NCBI GenBank assembly: GCA_037903355.1
Contig: JBAJFE010000004.1
Coordinates: forward strand, 62,001-126,000
Origin: Trichuris trichiura
Lineage: Eukaryota > Nematoda > Enoplea > Trichinellida > Trichuridae
Direction: 5' to 3'
Length of the DNA stretch: 64,000 nt
Shown: positions 1-9,244 of the stretch, piece by piece
Numbering within the stretch: the first letter of the stretch is position 1
Layout of the letters: each line of letters starts with the position of its first letter
Made by a program: the position numbers and the translations under genes
Notes under the pieces: generated by a model
What the model was told of the DNA's origin: nothing
The model's input: only the letters and a program-made list of their open reading frames with translations
Database searches by the model: none

Positions 1-2
1 GG

Positions 3-1029
<1,027 letters not shown>

Positions 1030-1560
1030 CAGCTTTGTAACGGGCTGTATTTTCATGGTTGTAAGGTCTTCTACGACTTTTCCCGTTTTTTCGTTGTGCT
1101 GTTATCTGTTATCGTTGTGCTACAACCCCGGATTATTTGTCGCGAGAGTCACTTCCATCGCCGCCGGGTTAAAGAGGCTCTTTACATCCGCCATAACCCT
1201 ACGATCAACCGTGACGTAGGACTAGAGATTAGCACGGCTTGGGAGCCACTTATAAGTAAAACCAAGTGTTGCTCACTGCCGCGCTGACCTCGCCCCAATT
1301 CCTATTGTCACGTGTGCCTTTATAATACCATTCGGAGAATAACAACTCCTCCACCACCTCACTGACGACGGAACTAGAGCGTTCCGAAAGCTTTGAACAT
1401 TAAAAAAGTTGAGTGCGTTGATATCTGTACATTTTCTTAATAACGGCTCATCCATCCGTTGGTAGAGCAGTTGTTTTAGTTTAATTACAGATAACAGCAC
1501 AACGAAAAAACGGGAAAAGCCGTAGAAGACCTTACAACCACAATTTCATCATGGGAAAAT
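1030..1560 (+). mobile_element. Internally deleted Penelope-like element, subfamily B
   Basis: Three pieces are joined. The first (about 1030-1115) is an inverted terminal-repeat fragment that reads, on the minus strand, into an ATG followed by codons similar to the start of the Penelope ORF. The second (about 1118-1287) is the C-terminal end of the Penelope protein: CRESHFHRRRVKEALYIRHN and ISKTKCCSLP match CRESHFRLRQIKESLFIRNN and ISKTGCCSIP of the intact element at 5.8-8.4 kb. The third (about 1335-1555) is the direct terminal repeat with a hammerhead ribozyme. RT and most of the nuclease are missing, so the copy is dead for protein function. The sequence matches the palindromic unit at 8746-9155 better than the intact element, hence 'subfamily B'. 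Confidence 0.85.
1359..1396 (+). ncRNA. Hammerhead ribozyme (minimal, type I)
   Basis: CTGACGA (1362-1368) is followed by a stem GGAAC/GTTCC, then GAAA and the palindrome AGCT, with T before the predicted cleavage site. Flanking TCA and TGA can form stem I. All core positions expected of a hammerhead (CUGANGA, GAAA, NUH) are present. Penelope-like elements are known to carry hammerhead motifs with very short helix III in their terminal repeats, which fits the location. Cleavage itself is inferred, not seen. Confidence 0.75.
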
Positions 1561-2879
1561 GAACTGTTTCGAAGACATGATAAACTTGATTATCTCCAGA
1601 TCAATCGAAAAACGCATATCTAATTTTGAACATACAATAAACCCTTGCAAGAAACTAATGTTAAACGTCTGACAGGGACGAGGAGGAGCATAGCACATTA
1701 TTAACAGTCAACACTGAGAAACTCGTATAAACAGTTCATTGACGGTCGACTTGGAATAATGTGAATCCTGAAAGCCCGATTGAATTCAACAGATCAGTAT
1801 TCCGTGATATATTTTATTTATGCCAAGAGCCGTTTTGTAAAGACCAGTTTGCTTCCACAGCTTTTGAACCACCTGAAGCTGTCTTCAGCGGTAAAACTGA
1901 TTACTATCATCAGTTCATGAACTAGGTAACATGTCAGTTGCCATAGACATCGACGCGTCAAAAATGCTGGAGAACAAGATGGTAACTTACAAGCTATCTG
2001 TCTGGAATGTTACCATGGCTTCTAAGGGGAACGATAGGGAGCTTCAGTGGAGAAGTTGCGGGTTCGATCCCGCCAAACGACTACGGCTATTTTCGAGGTA
2101 GAAGCGGAAAGTTGAATGGAGGAGCTAGGTCTAAGTTGCTACATATGCTAGCTAGAGCATGCTATATATGTATACATGGAGGATCCCCGACTTATGAAAG
2201 GTTTGACAACGGAGCGTATTCGTTTCGAAATTCGTATTTTGTTATTTACACGTACGCATATATAGGACATAGCTATCGCGAAAGATTTGCCAAAGCTGAT
2301 CGACAGATTCAAATGTCTTAGTTAGTAACGAAGAAATGTATTGGAAAATACAGAGTATAGAAACAAGGCTTGTTTCCTTCCTAATGCACCCTATTCCTGG
2401 TATGCTATCAGCGATCACAGGGGTGCCTTATTCCAGCTATCATTGAGTCAAGCACGGAAAGAACTTCATCAGGTTGTCGCTACAGCATCACTATCTTCTT
2501 ATGAGTATCAGTTGAGTGCACCGAAAGTATAAATGAGCTCTTGTATACGCATATACACTAACGTAGTTTTCACATAAAGGGTTTTATGTTATTAACTCCG
2601 GAACAGAATTGCTACACTGTAAAGCAGTTTTGTACGGTATGATTTCTTTCAACTGTAAGCTAATTCAAGAGTTCGATCTCGTTACGACAAGCTGCACGGA
2701 CCTCCGACGTTCAATCGGTTCTAATCTTCAGTATGGGCTCGTTACAGTTCGTCATACCTATTTAGCCGCGAGGATCTCCAACAGTGTGGCAGTTCGCCTT
2801 GCCTATGTTGAAATCTGTTCAATACTGTGCAGTTCAATTTTACCCTAGTTCTCCAACGTCGTTTCGGCGATCCACAACG
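1561..2879. other. Unassigned sequence between two transposon relics
   Basis: No convincing exon. Open frames at 2007-2321, 2341-2532 and 2609-2848 show no recognisable motif. The only notable item is the tRNA-like block listed separately. Confidence 0.4.
2020..2085 (+). repeat. tRNA-like promoter remnant (possible SINE head)
   Basis: GCGGGTTCGATCCCGC (about 2059-2074) looks like a tRNA T-arm/B box: a GCGGG/CCCGC stem around TTCGAT. The loop has six rather than the usual seven bases. A weak A-box-like TGGCTTCTAAGGGG lies about 35 bases upstream. No full cloverleaf can be folded by eye, so a decayed tRNA or the head of a tRNA-derived SINE is more likely than a functional tRNA. It could be chance. 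Confidence 0.25.
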
Positions 2880-4865
2880 CGTAGTTCGCGCATGCCTCAA
2901 GTCTTTCGACGCCTTGTGCCCATGGAACGATTTTGACTATAACGGCCTCCGTGTGTCCTCGGAGGAGCTGGAGGGCATCGTGTAGGTTTTATCAGTCGGC
3001 GGGCATGAGATGGAAACTTGCTCATCCAGTAACGTGAGCGCCGTAGTGAAGAAAATGCCAAAACAGCTCAGGGATGACTGCGGTCGATTCGTTATGAAGA
3101 AAATTAAGCCCAGATTTCCGAATCTACGCGACTTGTTTGATTGGATTGGAGAAAGTAGGGATGCGGCAGATGTAGTTACCGATGATTTTGATCCCGCACT
3201 CTGCCGCTCAGCCCATTCATATTATGAGAAAAGAAGAAAACTCCGAAAAGCCATGACAACGTTAGCCGACTCCTCAATTCCCGTCTGCATATTGTGCAAT
3301 GGTGAACATTCGCTTCCGTCGTGTCCTGTATTTATCAGCATGCGAGCTGAACAGCGGACTGAAGTCGTCAGGAGTAAGGCATGCTGTTATCGTTGCTTAC
3401 TAACGGGCCACACGACCAAGTAGTGCAATACTCGCAACCGTTGCACAGAAGCTGGTTGCAATGCAACGCATCATCCAATGCCACACGACGCTCCGCGTCT
3501 CTTTGATAAGAAGCGGTCGTCAGAAACTGCGCGTCGCGAACAAAGTGAAACTTTTACATGTTCAGGTTCCGTTTGCAATTAAAAAAAGTCTCAATGCTTA
3601 TCGTCCCTTTGATGCCCGTCGCACCTGACGGGCGACGTTACCGTACACGCGCTCTCCTCGATAGCGGTAGCGAAGTTAGCATGATACATTTGGATGTTGC
3701 AAACGTTCTGGGATGCACGGACCAAAGAAATCGTGTCGCTTTACGACCTTCTGTGACCAGCAACCATCCGTAAGAGTTCGACGTGTATCCTTCAAAATCA
3801 TGTCCATAGACAGGCCCTAGACCGGGCAGGCTTCAAGCTGACACAGTGGGCTTCCTGTAACGCCGCTGTCATTAGAGCCGTCAGTGAAGAACCTTTAACA
3901 TCCGTGAACGTGGACCTTGATTTAGTGCCCGTCGAGAGAACGCTCAGTCTTACGTGGGACCTGTGCAAGGACGGTCTCAAACTGCATTTTAACGTCCAGC
4001 TGGGCAGTCGAACGAAGCGCGAATAGCCACTATGTTCGATCCACTAGGACTTCCCGAGCCATTCACTCTACTCACGAAGACCATCATGCAGGCCATTTGG
4101 AAGTCAAAAATCGCCGGGGACGATCTCCTGCCACCAGCCATTATGAAACGCTAGCATCAAGGGTTTTGCCTCCAAGCCCGTCCGCTGATCATTTGTCATT
4201 GCATACTGCCTACGACGCACGCTTCTTCAATCGGGTTGCGTTTATTTGCTGACGCGTCGGAGGTTGGGCACGGAGCCGCTGCGTACTTACGACTTGCACA
4301 GGACGCTAATGTTAACGCCAGTTTTGTGATGGTGAAGTCACAAGTGGCACCGATTAAACCGATCACCACGCCTCGAATGGAGCTTAATGCCGCAGTTATG
4401 GCGGTACTTTTGATGAACACGATCAAGCGCGCTCTACGTTTGAACTTTGACAAAATCATAGTCCATGTACACTCGACTACGTTGCCGCGGTGGATATCTT
4501 CTACTTCGTAACGTTTCCACAGCTATGTGCGCAACCGCATCGGTGGAATTCACAAATTCACTCTTCCCGACCAATGGCACTACGTCCGTGGGAATGAAAA
4601 CCCAGCAAACGACTGCAGCCGCGGTCTGCTTGCATCAGAAATGCACTCTAATCATCGGTTTCTTCGAGGCCCAAGTTTTCTTTGGCGCGAATGTGAAACG
4701 TGGACACCCGCACCTGAGCTTTCAGCAACAAACGAGTCGAACGAGGATGATCCAGAAATCAAAACATGAATCTGGATGGGGGTCGTCAAAATTGTGTTAG
4801 ATCGCATAGACGAAATGGTCGAGAACGTCTCTCGACTCGAACGCCTTCTACGGACCACTTAGTAT
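2880..4865 (+). mobile_element. Decayed BEL/Pao LTR retrotransposon (gag-pol relic)
   Basis: Pieces of a BEL/Pao gag-pol lie in order on the plus strand. About 3010-3423 is gag-like with zinc knuckles (CILCNGEHSLPSCPVF, then CYRCLLTGHTTK). A TAG at 3421-3423 interrupts the second Cys run, which continues afterwards. About 3590-3720 is a retropepsin with the active-site motif DSGSEVSMI. About 3895-4130 contains a segment typical of the RT-RNase H connection (MFDPLGLPEPFTLL). About 4230-4460 is RNase H (FADASEVGHGAAAYLR, TTPRMELNAAV), followed by the downstream block WHYVRGNENPANDCSRGL. The RT palm is missing between protease and connection, and frames shift repeatedly. No flanking LTR pair was recognised. 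This copy cannot encode an active polyprotein. Confidence 0.85.
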
Positions 4866-5449
4866 CTTCTGCGTTTCGTTTCCAACTCGCGGGAAGTTAA
4901 AAAGAACAACCGACGCAACGGTACGTTGTCCGTCGTTGAGATCGAAGGCAAAGGCAAAGGCACCTAAATCTATCGATCATCTTTTGCAAATCTCTCACAA
5001 TAGCTATTTCCTGGATATACTTACATACAAATAACAAAATACAAATATTCAAAGCGAATGCGTTCCTCTACAGAACCTATCATAAGTCCGAATCCATCTT
5101 AATTCGGGGGTCCCTTGTATCTATTCATTCATTGCACTAATGTCAATTGGAAATAGCCTCTTCAAAAAAGTTCGGATGCAGTAGTCAACGAAAGTAATGC
5201 TAACAACCTAACTCGAATACCCGGCAAAGCGATTGAAAATTTAAATTCAAGGTCGGTAATGTCGTCATGAAGGAACGAGGAAATGAAGAAGCACATGAAG
5301 CACTCAAATCCGACAGGTTCAAGACATGCCGAAACAACGACTTTTCACTTGGCCATTGTGCTATGGTGTTTCTTCGCTTAACGAATGCTTTTAAAAGTAT
5401 TAGTTTTTAAAGGGAATCATGTTACAAATTTATTTACGGAAGAACCTTC
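4866..5449. other. Unassigned sequence between BEL/Pao relic and Penelope element
   Basis: AT-rich with no exon or repeat unit that I recognise. It may contain the rest of the BEL/Pao relic, but no integrase motif was seen. Confidence 0.35.
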
Positions 5450-5644
5450 ATCACTACTTCATACGGTATGTGTTCTTGCCCGTTGATGGGTTCTGAAATT
5501 AAACCGAAGCAAATGCCCTACCAACGGATGGATGAGCAATTATTAAGGAAAAATACAGAACAATTCTTAACAGTTTCGGAGCTTTCGGGACTAACCTTGT
5601 CCCGTCGTCAGCGATGGTGGTAATGGTACTTTTACTCCGATGTT
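5450..5644 (-). repeat. Inverted terminal-repeat copy of the Penelope element
   Basis: Reverse-complement copy of the direct repeat, meeting it head to head at 5644/5645 in a perfect palindrome (TTTTACTCCGATGTT and its complement). It stops close to the ORF start codon, so it is shorter than the direct copies. Its ribozyme core matches the intact right repeat rather than the altered left direct repeat. Confidence 0.9.
5576..5614 (-). ncRNA. Hammerhead ribozyme in the inverted repeat
   Basis: On the minus strand: TCG, CTGACGA, stem GGGAC/GTCCC around AAGGTTA, GAAA, AGCT, C, then CGA pairing with TCG. All core bases are present. It is identical in core to the copy at 8449-8487. Confidence 0.7.
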
Positions 5645-5877
5645 AACATCGGAGTAAAAGTACCACTACCACCATCGTTGACGACGGGACAAGGTTAGTC
5701 CGAAAGCTGAAACTGTTAAGAGTAGCCTGTATTTTTCCTTAATAATTGCTCATCCATCCGTTGGTAGGGCATTTGCTTCGGTTTAATTTCAGAACCCATC
5801 AACGGGCAAGAACACATACCGTATGAAGTAGTGATGAAGATCCACTGCCCCGTTAAGAAACACCCTGTGTTCAAAAT
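5645..5877 (+). repeat. Left direct terminal repeat of the Penelope element
   Basis: Contains the start of the ORF at its right end. It carries a ribozyme-like segment at about 5675-5712 in which the core reads TTGACGA instead of CTGACGA and stem II has lost one C. That copy is therefore probably inactive, whereas the right repeat is intact. Confidence 0.9.
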
Positions 5878-8431
5878 CATTCAACGTGCGTACGGTGCAC
5901 CTCTCAACCAAGCTGCCAAGCAGCTGGAACAGATGTCAATTAAGATCACATTGACAAAAGGTAAATTAAACTTTCTCCTACAGTGCCGTGACGCGGGTCT
6001 CCTCCCAAATTCCTTTCGAATAAGTTGGAACCATTCTCAGCACCCAAGGGTGGAAAGAATTCTACGGTCAACGGGTTTCCTCTTGCTACGTTCGACCATC
6101 CGTGAACACCGCCGAACTCTAGCACACCTCAGAGTTCTTTTACGAGACATCTCCTCTTCTCTCGAAGCGACACTAGATCATCGCACCTTCTCCATGTTAC
6201 AATTCCACACTCAAGAGGCTTGCACAGGTGTCAGAATTGAACAGGAAAAAGTGTTATCGAGAAAGTTGGAGAACCTTTACTGTAGCCAATCCTGGACCTT
6301 CACACGTTCCAGCAGACATACGACGGCGGGGGACAGCGATCTGAACAAGGTCGTTGTGAACCTCAGCTCTGCTAGCCTGACACAGTTGGAAAGTAACGTC
6401 CTCTCCAAAGGTCTCAACTTCGTTCCTACTCCTAAGACGGTGCCTTTCCTTGACGTCATAGCGTCAACAGAAATGAGCCTAACTAGGATGGAATCAAGTA
6501 AGGCGGACGAGATTAAAGGCGCCATTTCGGGTTCATTGCAGCATATGGACAGATTTGTAAAGCATAATCTCAACCGCATTGAGAGGGACGTAGTTAATAA
6601 ACTAAAAAAGAGGGACGATCTTATTGTCACCAAGGCTGATAAAGGCAATGTGGTGGTGCTTTTGGACAAGACGAATTATATGGACAAAATGTTGTCGTTA
6701 CTAAACAGCACCACTTACACGCCAATTCAGTCAGATCCAACTCCACAGGCTAGAACTGAGCTGCGGAAGACCCTTCAGTCCGTCGCAGAACTATCAAAGG
6801 AGAATACCATCACCTCCATCCGGAAAAGGTTGCATTTCAAGAGTAACAGCGTATGCCCTCAGCTATACGGCCTTCCAAAGGTCCACAAACCTGGGGTACC
6901 TTTGAGACCAGTTGTATGCAGTGTAAACAGTGTCACATCGCAACTGTGTGTTTACCTCAAAGGTATCATCCAACCGTTGACCGGAGGAATGGACTCTCAC
7001 GTAACCAACCACACGGACTTCTGCACTTCCCTACGCTCGTACCACGTCTCAAAATCAGACTTTCTAGTAAGTTACGATGTGAAGGATCTCTTCACCAGCA
7101 TCCCCATTTCACACACCCTGAACAGACTACAAACCCTATTGGACGGGGACAGCAGCTTAAGTGAGAGAACAAAACTGTTGCCTTGTCAAATAGTACAGTT
7201 AGTCTCGTTCTGTATGTGTGAAGGGAATTACTTCAGGTTTCAAGAAAGCTTCTTCCGACAGAATGAGGGAGCACCAATGGGCAGTCCGCTTTCCCCGGTC
7301 CTCGCTGAGTTGTTCATGGAACACCTAGAGGAACTTGCCTTCGAAAGTCCAGACAACCATTACACTCCCCGCCTGTTTAAACGCTATGTAGATGACATTT
7401 TTGCTATTGTTAAAAAAGGACAGGAGGAAGCTCTTTTGAAACACCTGAACTCGATCTTCCCAGGAAAAATTTCCTTTACAATTGAAAGGGAAGTAGGCAG
7501 GAAACTTCCCTTCCTTGATGTGTTGGTTCACCGAAGTGCCACGTCTTTAAAGACAACAGTATATAGGAAACCAACGCATTCGGGCAGATACCTGCATTTC
7601 TCCTCACACCACCCCATGTCAGTAAAGAGGGGCATAGTAACAGGGATGGTGGACCGCGCCATCGCAATCTGTGATCCAGAATTCCTGAATTCTGAGTTAC
7701 ACCACATTGCGATGACGTTGGAGAAAAATGGATACCCAAAAACCTTCGTCTCCTCCACCATAGCGCGAAGGTTGAACCCGACCGATTCCTCCTCAAATAG
7801 TGAAAGGGATCGTCTTCCTGTCCTCACCATTCCGTACTACGTCGGCCTGGGGGAACACTTGCAACGTCTGGGTCGCCAGTACGGCTTCCGCATTTTCTTC
7901 AAGTCTTCCCCCAACCTTCGTTCCTTAGTACGGAACGATAAGATCAAGGTCCCATTCGAACAGAGACCTGGCGTCGTTTATGTGATTAATTGTGATTGCA
8001 ACGCCTCCTACATAGGAGAAACGGGCAACACCCTATTTGACAGATTTAAAGAACACATGAACGCGCTCAAGAGTTACCGATCCGCGGAAGAGGAACTACA
8101 TGGAATATACAGGGTACGTCGGGGACGTCCTAGAACTATTCCGCCGTTACAAGCCATGGAAAAAGCGAAGAACACCTCCGCGGTTGCTGAGCATTCCTCT
8201 CAATGTTCACGTGACCTGCACCCGTCCATCGTTTGCCGCGAGAGCCATTTTCGCCTTAGGCAAATAAAGGAGTCCCTGTTCATTCGCAATAACATGTCCA
8301 ATGTGTCCATTAACCGTGACAAAGGGGTGGAGGTCAGCTCGATATGGACATCTGTTATCAGTAAAACGGGTTGTTGTTCCATACCGACTGGCGCCCCCTT
8401 AGTACCTATAAATACCCTAACATCGGAGTAA
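5834..8431 (+). CDS. Penelope-like reverse transcriptase with GIY-YIG endonuclease
   Basis: Single ORF of about 865 residues from the ATG at 5834. The N-terminus is basic, and residues roughly 250-620 form the RT: TKADKGNVVVLLD, YGLPKVHKPGVPLRP, LVSYDVKDLFTSIP, GAPMGSPLSPVLAELF, the catalytic FKRYVDDIFAI, KLPFLDVLV and TTVYRKPTHSGRYLH. This motif set is diagnostic of Penelope-like enzymes, which resemble telomerase RT more than LTR or LINE RTs. The C-terminus is a GIY-YIG nuclease: GVVYVINCDCNASYIGETGN followed by FDRFKEHM and AEHSSQC. It carries the Cys/His linker typical of endonuclease-positive Penelope elements. No stop or frameshift was seen, and the catalytic Asp pair and nuclease motif are intact. 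The protein nicks target DNA and primes reverse transcription there. Related C-terminal fragments occur at 1118-1287. Confidence 0.96.
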   Translation: MKIHCPVKKHPVFKIIQRAYGAPLNQAAKQLEQMSIKITLTKGKLNFLLQCRDAGLLPNSFRISWNHSQHPRVERILRSTGFLLLRSTIREHRRTLAHLRVLLRDISSSLEATLDHRTFSMLQFHTQEACTGVRIEQEKVLSRKLENLYCSQSWTFTRSSRHTTAGDSDLNKVVVNLSSASLTQLESNVLSKGLNFVPTPKTVPFLDVIASTEMSLTRMESSKADEIKGAISGSLQHMDRFVKHNLNRIERDVVNKLKKRDDLIVTKADKGNVVVLLDKTNYMDKMLSLLNSTTYTPIQSDPTPQARTELRKTLQSVAELSKENTITSIRKRLHFKSNSVCPQLYGLPKVHKPGVPLRPVVCSVNSVTSQLCVYLKGIIQPLTGGMDSHVTNHTDFCTSLRSYHVSKSDFLVSYDVKDLFTSIPISHTLNRLQTLLDGDSSLSERTKLLPCQIVQLVSFCMCEGNYFRFQESFFRQNEGAPMGSPLSPVLAELFMEHLEELAFESPDNHYTPRLFKRYVDDIFAIVKKGQEEALLKHLNSIFPGKISFTIEREVGRKLPFLDVLVHRSATSLKTTVYRKPTHSGRYLHFSSHHPMSVKRGIVTGMVDRAIAICDPEFLNSELHHIAMTLEKNGYPKTFVSSTIARRLNPTDSSSNSERDRLPVLTIPYYVGLGEHLQRLGRQYGFRIFFKSSPNLRSLVRNDKIKVPFEQRPGVVYVINCDCNASYIGETGNTLFDRFKEHMNALKSYRSAEEELHGIYRVRRGRPRTIPPLQAMEKAKNTSAVAEHSSQCSRDLHPSIVCRESHFRLRQIKESLFIRNNMSNVSINRDKGVEVSSIWTSVISKTGCCSIPTGAPLVPINTLTSE

Positions 8432-8655
8432 AAGTACCATTACCACCATCGCTGACGACGGGACAAGGTTAGTCCCGAAAGCTCCGAAACTGTTAAGAAT
8501 TGTTCTGTATTTTTCCTTAATAATTGCTCATCCATCCGTTGGTAGGGCATTTGCTTCGGTTTAATTTCAGAACCCATCAACGGGCAAGAACACATACCGT
8601 ATGAAGTAGTGATGAAGATCCACTGCCCCGTTAAGAAACACCCTGTGTTCAAAAT
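8419..8655 (+). repeat. Right direct terminal repeat of the Penelope element
   Basis: Repeats 5645-5877, including the first codons of the ORF (KHPVFK region), then ends abruptly in (AAT)n. Its first bases supply the stop codon of the RT ORF. Confidence 0.9.
8449..8487 (+). ncRNA. Hammerhead ribozyme in the right terminal repeat
   Basis: TCG, CTGACGA (8452-8458), stem GGGAC/GTCCC with loop AAGGTTA, GAAA, AGCT, C before the expected cut, then CGA pairing with TCG. Helix III is reduced to the self-complementary AGCT, as in the minimal hammerheads known from Penelope-like elements, which work best as dimers. Activity is inferred. Confidence 0.75.
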
Positions 8656-8682
8656 AATAATAATAATAATAATAATAATAAT
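8653..8682 (+). repeat. (AAT)10 tail of the Penelope element
   Basis: Ten AAT units follow directly on the last bases of the right terminal repeat. A second, longer AAT tract ends a related fragment at 9638-9707. Confidence 0.9.
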
Positions 8683-8885
8683 CTTTTTGAAAAAAAACTT
8701 TTTTACGGTATTAACCCGTTTTTTTGTTTATAACGTTTATTCCTGGTTGTAAGGTCTTCTACGGCTTTTCCCGTTTTTTCGTTGTGCTGTTATCTGTAAT
8801 TAAACTAAACAACTGCTCTACCAACGGATGGATGAGCCGTTATTAAGAAAAGTACAGATATCAACGCACTCAACTTGTTTTATTG

Positions 8886-8924
8886 TTCAAAGCTTCTCGG
8901 AACGCTCAGTTCCGTCGTCAGTGA
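8886..8924 (-). ncRNA. Hammerhead-like core, left arm of the palindromic unit
   Basis: CTGACGA on the minus strand (8915-8921), with a GGAAC/GTTCC stem. The expected GAAA reads GAGAA, so this arm is probably weakened or inactive. Confidence 0.55.
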
Positions 8925-8936
8925 GGTGGTGGAGCC

Positions 8937-8974
8937 TCACTGACGATGGAACAAAGAGCGTTCCGAAAGCTTTG
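8937..8974 (+). ncRNA. Hammerhead ribozyme, right arm of the palindromic unit
   Basis: TCA, CTGACGA (8940-8946), stem GGAAC/GTTCC around AAAGAGC, GAAA, AGCT, T, then TGA pairing with TCA. Compared with the element at 8449-8487, both stem II (GGGAC/GTCCC) and stem I (TCG/CGA) differ by compensating changes. Confidence 0.75.
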
Positions 8975-9186
8975 AACAATAAAACAGTTGAGTGCGTTGA
9001 TATCTGTACTTTTCTTAATAACGGCTCATCCATCCGTTGGTAGAGCAGTTGTTTAGTTTAATTACAGATAACAGCACAACGAAAAAACGGGAAAAGCCGT
9101 AGAAGACCTTACAACCATGAAAATTCAACCCGTTACAAAACATCCAGTTTTCAAGAACGTTTATTCCTGTCATAAACGTTCTACAT

Positions 9187-9223
9187 AAAGCTTTCGGGTC
9201 CTGCCTGGACCCGTCGTCAGCGT
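9187..9223 (-). ncRNA. Solo hammerhead-like motif
   Basis: Minus strand: CTGACGA (9214-9220), stem GGGTCC/GGACCC around AGGCA, GAAA, AGCT, T. Stem II is a third sequence version with full pairing. Stem I is weak. It lies just right of the palindromic unit and outside its target duplication, so it belongs to another, truncated copy. Confidence 0.55.
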
Positions 9224-9244
9224 GAAATACATAATCCAAAAAAA

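Larger units (their letters stand above)
5450..8682 (+). mobile_element. Apparently full-length Penelope-like retroelement, subfamily A
   Basis: Layout from left to right: an inverted terminal-repeat copy (5450-5644), a direct copy head to head with it (5645-5877), one long ORF (5834-8431), a second direct copy (8419-8655) and an (AAT)10 tail (8653-8682). This 'pseudo-LTR plus inverted 5-prime extension' is the classic Penelope arrangement. The ORF start lies inside the left repeat and its stop lies in the first bases of the right repeat. The two direct repeats are nearly identical over their outer 150 bp or so, which suggests a young insertion. Their differences cluster in and around the ribozyme. 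No clear target duplication was found beside this copy. Confidence 0.93.
8746..9155 (+). mobile_element. ORF-less palindromic Penelope-derived unit (subfamily B) with 14-bp target duplication
   Basis: A 410-bp foldback made of an inverted and a direct copy of the subfamily B terminal repeat, meeting around 8930. It is flanked by the duplication AACGTTTATTCCTG at 8732-8745 and 9156-9169. Each arm carries the box CTACCAACGGATGGATGAG or its complement and a hammerhead core. The right end keeps an ATG and 13 codons resembling the start of the Penelope ORF (ending KHPVFK), then stops. No RT or nuclease sequence is present, so it must have been mobilised in trans by a Penelope-like enzyme. Confidence 0.88.

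Noticed and set aside
5450..5877. Possible pair of tRNA genes because of GTTGGTAGAGC/GTTGGTAGGGC D-arm-like sequence
   Set aside because: No anticodon arm, T-arm or acceptor stem follows. The similarity is limited to the conserved box of the Penelope-derived repeats.
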